A stretch of 37,494 nucleotides of DNA. It comes from Flavobacterium macacae. Its GTDB lineage: Bacteria; Bacteroidota; Bacteroidia; Flavobacteriales; Flavobacteriaceae. Location of the stretch: contig NZ_RQVR01000021.1 in NCBI RefSeq assembly GCF_003865365.1, positions 1-37,494 of the forward strand, read 5' to 3'. Positions 23,070-30,170 of the stretch are shown here, one piece after another. Position numbers and translations under genes: made by a program. Positions within the stretch are counted from its first letter, which is position 1. Each line of letters starts with the position of its first letter. The notes below the pieces were generated by a model. The model was given only the letters and a program-made list of their open reading frames with translations, searched no databases and had not been told where the DNA came from.

Positions 23070-24884
23070 TTAATTTTCAACTACTTGTGAAGGAATTTCT
23101 ATCGAAATAATTTCTTCTTTATAATTGGCCAACTGATTCAAAACCAGCTCTTTTTGATTCGTAAAAAAAGACGTTTCTGCGAACATTTTTTCGTAATAAT
23201 TAATTCCTTCTAAAAGATTTGCTTTAAAAAGCGTCCATTTTTTCAAACTGTTTTTAGTAATTTCTGAGGTTTCGGCCATTTCTTTTTGCAAGTAATTGAC
23301 ATACAATTGCAGTTCTTTTATAAACAAATTAGGGCGATAATTTTCGCTCAAAACAGAATCATAGCCATAAATGTGCTGTACCATTTCCCGCAACGAAACT
23401 TCCTTGTCAAAATAAGCCAAATTAGGTCCGGGACAAATCACGACACCTTGCTTCTCGCCTTTTATTTCAATGTGGTTTTCAAGATAAGCCGTGTTGGCCA
23501 AACCTACGCAAAGGCACGCTTTCTCCGTAATTTTATCTTTTTGAGACGCATAACTTTCTGCAGAAAGTGTTTCTTTTAAGGTTTCTAATTCTTGCAATTT
23601 AAACTGCTGTAATTTTCTGGAAGCCGTGCAAATCCCTTCATCACTGAATTCACGGCTCAACGCCAACAGTTTTTTGGGACACGAACTTCCTGGTTTTTCA
23701 AGATCAATTCTGTGGTTTTTAATGGTTTCATTCGTCGTTCCTTTTACCGTATTAAATGGAACGCCCAAAGGCGAAATGCCACTTCGGTAAAAATCATTTT
23801 CTTGCGCTTTTATCAACATTTTTCGGGTTTCCAAATCCGTAGAAGTCGCTTCAGGAACCAACAAAAACGGCGAACCCCAGCCAATAGAATCCGCATTGTA
23901 ATTTTCAATCAAAAAATCGTGTTCCTCAGCCGTTCCAACGCCACCTTGAACCGTAATTTTTAATGGCAACGTTTCTTTTGGAACGATCAATTCTTTTTGC
24001 GTCAGCGCCGAAACCATCAATTTGTGGGCGGAATCAATCAGTTCTTGTTTTTTATTTTTAAATTCTTCCATAATAGGACCAAGCAAAAGTCCGTCGGTTG
24101 CAAAGGCGTGTCCGCCACAATTCAAACCCGATTCGATGCGGTATTCAGAAACCCAGATTCCTTTTTTGGCCAAGTAATTTCCTTGAATCATCGCCGAACG
24201 GAAATCGCTTACTTTTAAGATGATTTTCTTTTTTAGATTTCCGTTTTCATCTGGAAAAAAGTGTTTAAATTCTGAAATATAATTGTATAACGACGGATTC
24301 ATTCCGGCAGACAGTACTAATGAAGACGATAGATTGCTTTCCGCAAAACCGCGCAAAGACGCGTGTGCATCGTTGTAAATCATGGGAAGTGCTTCCTTTT
24401 TATTGAAATTGGCTTTGTCCACTTTCGTCATAATATTGACATCAATGGAACCAGGAGAAAGTTGCTTTGAGATAAAACTTTTAATGCTTTCGATAGATTC
24501 TGAATTTTTAGAAATCAATTCTGAAAAGCTCTTTTTTAGAGCTGATTTCTGTGGCAACATTTCTAAAAAATGAACTAAAGACTGCTTATTTTCAGCCAAC
24601 TCAGTACAGAAAGAATGGTATTTTTCTTCCACGATTGTGCTGACCAAATTCAAATAGGATTTGGTTCTTTCGGCGCGATAGTCAAAGTGTTTTGTAGTTA
24701 TTTCGGTATAAGGAATCTGGAATTTCTTGCTGTAAAAAGCATTCATCTTTTCCATCAATTCGTCATCAACAATTGAAATTACAGAGTCGATGCCAAATTG
24801 CGCCACACGAATCGGGCTGTCAATGGTAAAAGCTAATCCCATCACGGGAATATGGAAATTGTGGATTTGTTCAATTTTCATCAT
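23070..24884 (-). CDS. large conserved-looking protein, possible TIM-barrel flavoprotein with cysteine cluster; predicted low-oxygen gene
   Basis: 604 residues from the ATG at 24884 (MMKIEQIHNFHIPVMGLAF); 24881 would serve too. A longer frame starting at 24902 lies upstream of the predicted transcription start and is unlikely. I cannot name a family with certainty. The segment around 240-375 (ESGLNCGGHAFATDGLLLGP, TVQGGVGTAEEHDFLIENYN, GWGSPFLLVPEA) looks like the barrel end of nitronate monooxygenase and related FMN enzymes, including the GGVGT phosphate-type loop. The C-terminal half has C402, C419, C457, C459 and C484 in strongly patterned contexts (SSCPKK, GICTASRK, KACLCVG, ICPGPNLA), enough for an iron-sulfur cluster. 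No signal peptide. It has its own FNR-type operator and lies just before hemN, which suggests a role in low-oxygen metabolism. Confidence 0.6.
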   Translation of the reverse strand: MMKIEQIHNFHIPVMGLAFTIDSPIRVAQFGIDSVISIVDDELMEKMNAFYSKKFQIPYTEITTKHFDYRAERTKSYLNLVSTIVEEKYHSFCTELAENKQSLVHFLEMLPQKSALKKSFSELISKNSESIESIKSFISKQLSPGSIDVNIMTKVDKANFNKKEALPMIYNDAHASLRGFAESNLSSSLVLSAGMNPSLYNYISEFKHFFPDENGNLKKKIILKVSDFRSAMIQGNYLAKKGIWVSEYRIESGLNCGGHAFATDGLLLGPIMEEFKNKKQELIDSAHKLMVSALTQKELIVPKETLPLKITVQGGVGTAEEHDFLIENYNADSIGWGSPFLLVPEATSTDLETRKMLIKAQENDFYRSGISPLGVPFNTVKGTTNETIKNHRIDLEKPGSSCPKKLLALSREFSDEGICTASRKLQQFKLQELETLKETLSAESYASQKDKITEKACLCVGLANTAYLENHIEIKGEKQGVVICPGPNLAYFDKEVSLREMVQHIYGYDSVLSENYRPNLFIKELQLYVNYLQKEMAETSEITKNSLKKWTLFKANLLEGINYYEKMFAETSFFTNQKELVLNQLANYKEEIISIEIPSQVVEN

Positions 24885-24899
24885 AAATAATTTAAGATG

Positions 24900-24944
24900 C
24901 AAATATGAACGATGCCCTAAAATTATTTGATGATATTTATCATA
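24900..24944 (-). promoter_or_regulatory. FNR-type operator and -7 element of the 604-residue gene
   Basis: On the minus strand TATGATAAATATCATC (24929-24944), 21 bp, then CATATTTG (24900-24907, one mismatch to TAnnTTTG), then the ATG at 24884 after 16 bp. Its 15 leftmost bases equal those of the ccoS operator. Confidence 0.72.
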
Positions 24945-24983
24945 TTTGAGAAAACTTTTAAAATATGATTTTTAAAGTTTGAA

Positions 24984-25361
24984 TTAGAAAAACTTACCAT
25001 CAACATAAAACCAACAATCCTTCTCTTTTTTGAAAGTTGATTTTTCATGGTGGATTTGAGCTATTAAATTAGAATCGAGGAAATAAGCCTTAAATTCAAC
25101 ACTATTTTCAGTGGTATTTAAAACTTCTAATTTTATCCATTGGTTTGATTTCGACCAATTTAAAATATCTTCTTTTGAATGGTATTTTCTTGTAGAAATA
25201 TGAGTTGTATTCACAAGATAGTCTGCCGCTTGAACAACATAAGCACTGTATCTTGAACGCATTAATTTTTCGGCAGTTGGTGCTTTTTCTGTTCCTTTAA
25301 TGAAAATCTCACAACATTCAGAAAACGATTTCTGAAAACCGCAGTGGCAATTTTGTATCAT
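24984..25361 (-). CDS. YchJ/UPF0225-type protein with SEC-C-like motif
   Basis: 125 residues. C5, C7, C16 and C17 (NCHCGFQKSFSECCEIF) form the SEC-C zinc motif, and the next 110 residues have KLMRSRYSAYV and the NTF2-like fold segments seen in the YchJ family. The role of YchJ is not established. Its ATG at 25361 overlaps the stop codon of the upstream 72-codon gene by one base (TAATG), so the two are translated in a coupled way. Confidence 0.8.
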   Translation of the reverse strand: MIQNCHCGFQKSFSECCEIFIKGTEKAPTAEKLMRSRYSAYVVQAADYLVNTTHISTRKYHSKEDILNWSKSNQWIKLEVLNTTENSVEFKAYFLDSNLIAQIHHEKSTFKKEKDCWFYVDGKFF

Positions 25362-25579
25362 TATTCTGCGTTTATTTTTTGATGCAATTGATTCAATAAA
25401 ACTTGATATCGACTGATTTCTAACAACTCATCGTCTTCTTCTGCGTGATCTAAAAGCTCGTCTAAATTCTCGCTTACTAACGTCAATTTATTGTTTGCAT
25501 CTTTAGTATTTTTTTCTGCAATCAAATCAATAATCTCTTGCACTCTTATTTTTAATCCTTCGTAAACTTTTAAATCCAT
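25361..25579 (-). CDS. small helical protein of unknown function, coupled to the YchJ-type gene
   Basis: 72 residues, acidic and helical (MDLKVYEGLKIRVQEIIDLI start; heptad-like leucines throughout). Not recognised. It is real because its composition is coding-like, it lies immediately upstream of the YchJ-type gene and shares one base with it at stop/start. This suggests that the two proteins act together. Confidence 0.65.
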   Translation of the reverse strand: MDLKVYEGLKIRVQEIIDLIAEKNTKDANNKLTLVSENLDELLDHAEEDDELLEISRYQVLLNQLHQKINAE

Positions 25580-25905
25580 AATTTAATTTTTAGTATCACT
25601 CAAAATAGTGTGCTTCATTATACTTTTTATTTCAATTTTTTCTTTTCGAAGTTGTTCTGCTTCTTTCTCTCGAATTCTTTTTATCTACTTTCTTTTGATT
25701 TAACTGATTTGTTTCCTTTAGCCTTCCATTTTTGAACGATAATTTCAACAAAGATAATGAAAAGTGTTTTTAGCTGATTTTTTAAAACTTATTGAAAACA
25801 ATATAAAAATACACCTTTTGGGTAGCTGTTTAAAATTCATATCGTAAATTTACAAGCGTATTTTGAGCGATCATTTTATCTCTTATTTTTGCCAAAGAAT
25901 TGCCT
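25580..25905. other. 326-bp spacer with a possible decayed small gene
   Basis: On the minus strand, 25594-25760 contains two short coding-like pieces in different frames: FVEIIVQKWKAKGN and onwards to a stop near 25685, and KRIREKEAEQLRKEKIEIKS, ending at a TAA near 25585. They could be halves of one basic helical protein split by a frameshift. The plus-strand end holds the promoter of the HipA-like gene: TATTTTTG at 25884-25891 (exact TAnnTTTG), only 14 bp before its ATG. Confidence 0.35.
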
Positions 25906-26700
25906 ATGAAAAATCTACTTTCTTTAAGAACTGTTAATGTAATGCGATATATCACGCCATTGCGAGAAGGCGGTTCGCTCCCTGCCCTTGCCGATGCTGA
26001 TGATGATTTTAAATATGTTTTAAAATTCAAAGGAGCTGGTCACGGAATTAAAGCTTTAATTGCTGAATTAATTGGCGGAGAGATTGCTCGAATTTTAGAG
26101 CTTCCGATTCCTGAATTGGTTTTCGCAAATCTTGACGAATCTTTTGGAAGAACAGAAGCTGACGAAGAAATTCAAGATTTATTGCAAGGAAGCCAAGGAA
26201 TGAATTTAGCGCTCCATTATCTTTCTGGCGCTATTAATTTTGATCCGGTGGTAACTGATGTTGATGCTGATTTGGCTTCAAAAATTGTTTGGCTTGATTC
26301 TTACATTACCAATGTAGACCGTACTTTCAGGAACACTAATATGTTGATTTGGCACAAAGAGCTATGGCTAATTGATCACGGAGCTTGCCTTTATTTTCAC
26401 CATTCTTTCACCAATTGGGAAAATCACGCAAAAAGTCCATTTGCATTAATAAAAGACCACGTTTTGTTAGCCAAAGCAGCAAAATTAAATGAAATCGATA
26501 TCTTATTTAGGTCTGTTTTAACTGAAGAAAAAATTCGATTAATCGTTGATTTAATCCCACAAGATTGGCTTGATTGGGAAGATGCTGATGAAACTCCAGA
26601 ACACATTCGGGAGATTTATTTCCAATTTTTAAGTACCCGTTTAGCTAATTCAGAAATTTTTATAAAAGAAGCACAAAATGCAAGAAAAACACTTATATGA
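25906..26700 (+). CDS. HipA-like kinase (HipA_2 family)
   Basis: 264 residues from ATG 25906. A TTG six bases earlier is in frame but the ATG is closer to a normal start. Kinase-like features: candidate ATP lysine in YVLKFKG (K40), a catalytic-loop-like TNVDRTFRNTN (D138, N143, N145) and a metal-binding LIDHG (D157). This matches the short HipA-like kinase family, not the larger HipA toxin; the HipA N-terminal domain is absent. It is expected to phosphorylate a protein or small molecule in the cytoplasm; the target is unknown. It overlaps the DUF3037 gene by 23 bp, a pairing found in many bacteria. No HipB-type antitoxin is nearby. A TAnnTTTG element lies directly upstream. Confidence 0.85.
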   Translation: MKNLLSLRTVNVMRYITPLREGGSLPALADADDDFKYVLKFKGAGHGIKALIAELIGGEIARILELPIPELVFANLDESFGRTEADEEIQDLLQGSQGMNLALHYLSGAINFDPVVTDVDADLASKIVWLDSYITNVDRTFRNTNMLIWHKELWLIDHGACLYFHHSFTNWENHAKSPFALIKDHVLLAKAAKLNEIDILFRSVLTEEKIRLIVDLIPQDWLDWEDADETPEHIREIYFQFLSTRLANSEIFIKEAQNARKTLI

Positions 26701-27061
26701 ATATGCCGTGATTCGTGTGGTTCCTAAGATGGAGCGCGAAGAGTTCGTGAATGTAGGCATTATTCTGTTCTGCAAAAGAGAGCGTTTTATAAAAGTTATT
26801 TATAAAATAAATGAAGAAAAATTGCGTTCTTTTTCCAATGATTTAGATTTTGAACAGCTTGAAAAAAACTTAGAATCTTTTGAAAAAATAAGCCAAGGAA
26901 AAAAAGATGGTGGTCCGATTGCGCAATTTGATGTACCGTCAAGGTTTCGATGGCTCACTGCGGTAAGAAGTTCTGTAATTCAAACTTCAAGGCCACACCC
27001 TGGATTGTGCAGTAATCTTGATGATATTTCTTTACGCCTTTTTACTGAATTAGTATTATAA
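26678..27061 (+). CDS. DUF3037 family protein, partner of the HipA-like kinase
   Basis: 127 residues with LYEYAVIRVVPKMEREEFVN then VGIILFCK, the DUF3037 hallmark, and a C-terminal LTAVRSSVIQTSRPHPG. Start ATG 26678 lies inside the end of the upstream gene, so translation is coupled. Function unknown; the constant gene pair implies a joint role with the HipA-like kinase. Soluble, no signal peptide. Confidence 0.87.
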   Translation: MQEKHLYEYAVIRVVPKMEREEFVNVGIILFCKRERFIKVIYKINEEKLRSFSNDLDFEQLEKNLESFEKISQGKKDGGPIAQFDVPSRFRWLTAVRSSVIQTSRPHPGLCSNLDDISLRLFTELVL

Positions 27062-27188
27062 AATCTCTAACTTTGACTCATCACAAAAAAAATAACGACC
27101 AATTTTAGTTTAAGAGATAATTTAACAACTATCTTTATAATATAATAATTTATATTTTAGTCTTTTAAAATGCATACAAAATGCTCAA

Positions 27189-30035
27189 ATGATTAAAAAA
27201 GAAAGTAAATTTTCAAGCGTATCAAGCTGGATTTTGTCACGACCTAAGTTGTCGGTTTTTTTCGTTTTCATTATCTTGGTTTCTGCCGTTACCTTTCTTG
27301 TTTCACAACGCTATTTAGTCATTAAGGAAAATGAGCGTCGTGAAATGTCAAATATTCTTCACGTTGTTCAGCAAAATATCAATCAAAACTTAAAAAATTC
27401 GTACACAACCGCACTCACGGTTGCTTTAACAGTGAATGATGAAGGAAAATCAGAAGATTTTGAAGCCATTTCCCAAAAACTAAAAAGTTCAAATTCATTT
27501 GTTGATGCTTTACAACTGCTTCCTGGTGGTGTGATAAAGTATGTTTATCCTTTAAAAGGAAATGAAGTTACCCTCGATTTTGACATTTTAAATACAAAAC
27601 ATTTACAAAAAGAGGCACTTGAATCTATTAAAACGAAAAAAATGTACTTTGCGGGTCCGTTGAACCTAAAGCAAGGCGGCGTGGGCGTTGTAGGTAGGCT
27701 TCCTATTTTTAAAAAGAATAAGTTTTGGGGGTTTTCAGCAGTAGTTGTCAATTTGGAAACACTTTTAGAAGCTTCTGGAATCAATTCAATTGACGATTCA
27801 AAATACTATTTCCAATTTTCAAAAATCAATCCTTTAACCGGAAAAGAAGTTTTTTTCCTTTCCAATAAAAAGAACTTCAGTGATAAAACTTTTCTAGAAG
27901 TGTCAATTCCTGATGGCAATTGGAAAATTTATTTAATCAACAAAAGTCGTTACGGAATATTTTTTGATTTGCTTCCTTCTTCAATCTTAGGTTTATTATT
28001 TGCTTGTTTTTTATCGCTTTTTATTTATTCTCTATTAAAAAAACCATCTGAATTACAAATTCTTGTTCATGCTCAAGCTACAAAATTGCTCACTAATGAA
28101 TTTAAATTCAAAACCATTTTTCAGCAAGCCGCTGTGGGAATTGTTCACGTAGATACCTTGACAGGAAAATTAATTGAAAGCAATAAAAAATTCAGTCAAA
28201 TGCTAGGTTACAGCTTTGAAGAATTAGTTACAAAATCGTTTAGAGACATTACTCATCCAGATGATTTTGATGAGGATACTGAAAAAATGGAAGCTTTAAA
28301 AAGTGAAAAAATCAGAAGCTTTTCAATACAAAAAAGATATGTTCATAAAAACGGAAGCATAATTTGGGTGAATAAAACAACTTCTCCCATCTGGAAAAAA
28401 AACGAAAAACCGTCTACGCACATCTCTATAATTGAAGACATTACCCAACAAAAAATATCTGAAGAAGCAATTATAAAAAGTGAATTTCGTTTTAAAAGTT
28501 TGTTTGAAGATTCACCAATTGCTTTGTGGGAAGAAGATTTTTCATTGCTAAAAAAATATTTAGACGAAAAGAATTTTAGCCAAAAATCAGAATCTGAAAT
28601 CAGGGAGTATTTAAATTCAAATTTAGAGTTTGTAAGGCACTGCATTTCGTTGGTAAAAATAATCGATATTAACAATGAATGTCTAACGCTTCACTATCCA
28701 AAAACCCGTGAAGACTTAATGTCTCAGTTAAATAATGTCATCAATAATGATGCAATGGATACTTTTAAAGAGCAAATTTTGGCTATAGTAAAAGGAAAAA
28801 AAACACTTGTAATTGATTCAAAAGTAAAAAGGGATAACGGAGAATTTAGGGATATTTCACTGCGCTGGAATTTGATGCGCGGGCATGAAGAAACCTTAGA
28901 AAGAGTTATTATTTCTACCGAAGATATTACTGTCCGAAAAGCTTCTGAAGAAATTATAATTCAATCGCAAAAAAAAATAGAATCTTTAATTGATACCATT
29001 GATGGAATCGTTTGGGAATGTGATTATGACACTTATACTTTTACTTACGTCAATAATAAAGCAGAAGAAATCACGGGTTACAGCAAAGAAGAATGGATGA
29101 GTGACGGAAATTTTTGGGGAAACACAATTCATCCAGAAGATCGTGAATGGGTGATTAACTTTTGCTCTTTTCAATCCAAAACGAATCCAAGATATGACTT
29201 TGAGTATCGAATGATCGCTAAAGACGGTTCAATTATTTGGATTCGCGACATTGTAAATGTCATTAAAGAAAACGGAAAACCTGTTACTTTAAAAGGAATC
29301 ATGATTGATATTTCAGAAAGTAAACAAGCCGAAAAAGATTTAAACAATTCATTTGATTTAGTGACAGAACAAAATAAAAGACTTTTAAATTTCAGTTATA
29401 TTGTTTCACATAATTTACGTTCGCACACAAGCAACATTCAATCCATTGCTACGTTAATTGAAACGGTAGAAAGCGACGAAGAACGTTTACAATTAATCAA
29501 TATGCTTCAAACTGTTTCAAACACCTTAAACGAAACGTTATATAATTTAAATGAAGTAGTTAATATTCAAACAAATATAAACTTGATTATTGAAAATTTA
29601 AATTTATCTAAAAATATAAATAAAACGATAAATATACTTTCTGAACAAATTCAATTTAAGAAAGCAATGATTCAAAATAAGGTAAATCCAGATGTTTTTG
29701 TAAACTATAATCCTGCTTATCTTGAAAGTATTTTACTGAATTTTATTTCTAATTCACTGCGTTACAGCCATTCCGAAAGAACACCAACGGTTACATTGAA
29801 GAGCTATAATGAAAATGGAAAAACGGTTCTTGAGATTTCTGATAACGGAATTGGTATGGATTTAAAGAAATATGGCGACAAACTCTTTGGTATGTACAAA
29901 ACTTTTCACGAGAATCCAGATTCAAAAGGAATTGGCTTGTTTATAACTAAGAATCAAATTGATGCAATGGATGGAAATGTGTCTGTTGAAAGTGAGCCAA
30001 ACGTGGGTACTACTTTTAAAATTCACTTTAATTAA
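27189..30035 (+). CDS. CHASE/PAS sensor histidine kinase
   Basis: 948 residues. Membrane helix at about 21-39, periplasmic sensor region 40-255 with a CHASE-like pattern (LQLLPGGVIKYVYPL), helix at 256-284, then three PAS domains at roughly 303-420, 431-590 and 594-714, the last with ITGYSKEEWM. The phospho-accepting histidine is H741 in VSHNLRSHTSN, an H-box of the type common in Bacteroidota. ATPase motifs are NFISNSLRYSH (N), DNGIGM and KGIGLFI (G1, G2) in the last 115 residues. No receiver domain or response regulator gene is adjacent, so it is an orphan kinase. The signal is unknown. A bidirectional terminator follows. Confidence 0.92.
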   Translation: MIKKESKFSSVSSWILSRPKLSVFFVFIILVSAVTFLVSQRYLVIKENERREMSNILHVVQQNINQNLKNSYTTALTVALTVNDEGKSEDFEAISQKLKSSNSFVDALQLLPGGVIKYVYPLKGNEVTLDFDILNTKHLQKEALESIKTKKMYFAGPLNLKQGGVGVVGRLPIFKKNKFWGFSAVVVNLETLLEASGINSIDDSKYYFQFSKINPLTGKEVFFLSNKKNFSDKTFLEVSIPDGNWKIYLINKSRYGIFFDLLPSSILGLLFACFLSLFIYSLLKKPSELQILVHAQATKLLTNEFKFKTIFQQAAVGIVHVDTLTGKLIESNKKFSQMLGYSFEELVTKSFRDITHPDDFDEDTEKMEALKSEKIRSFSIQKRYVHKNGSIIWVNKTTSPIWKKNEKPSTHISIIEDITQQKISEEAIIKSEFRFKSLFEDSPIALWEEDFSLLKKYLDEKNFSQKSESEIREYLNSNLEFVRHCISLVKIIDINNECLTLHYPKTREDLMSQLNNVINNDAMDTFKEQILAIVKGKKTLVIDSKVKRDNGEFRDISLRWNLMRGHEETLERVIISTEDITVRKASEEIIIQSQKKIESLIDTIDGIVWECDYDTYTFTYVNNKAEEITGYSKEEWMSDGNFWGNTIHPEDREWVINFCSFQSKTNPRYDFEYRMIAKDGSIIWIRDIVNVIKENGKPVTLKGIMIDISESKQAEKDLNNSFDLVTEQNKRLLNFSYIVSHNLRSHTSNIQSIATLIETVESDEERLQLINMLQTVSNTLNETLYNLNEVVNIQTNINLIIENLNLSKNINKTINILSEQIQFKKAMIQNKVNPDVFVNYNPAYLESILLNFISNSLRYSHSERTPTVTLKSYNENGKTVLEISDNGIGMDLKKYGDKLFGMYKTFHENPDSKGIGLFITKNQIDAMDGNVSVESEPNVGTTFKIHFN

Positions 30036-30118
30036 GACAACTTAAAAAAATTAGTAATTACAAATTTAGATACTATTTATTTCAGCCATATAAATGTACT
30101 TAGGAATTATTTTAACAT

Positions 30119-30149
30119 AAAAAGCGAATGTTTAACCATTCGCTTTTTT
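30119..30149. terminator. terminator between the histidine kinase and endonuclease genes
   Basis: AAAAAGCGAATG and CATTCGCTTTTT form a 12-bp stem with a 6-base loop and T-run; it serves both convergent genes. Confidence 0.88.
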
Positions 30150-30170
30150 ATTTAAGTAATCAAATGTAAT

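Noticed and set aside
24885..24902. Upstream start for the 604-residue protein (MHLKLF...)
   Set aside because: It would begin within the predicted -7 region, before the likely transcription start; MMKIEQ at 24884 fits better.
25906..27061. Classical hipBA toxin-antitoxin operon
   Set aside because: The kinase is short and lacks the HipA N-terminal domain, and there is no HipB-like gene.
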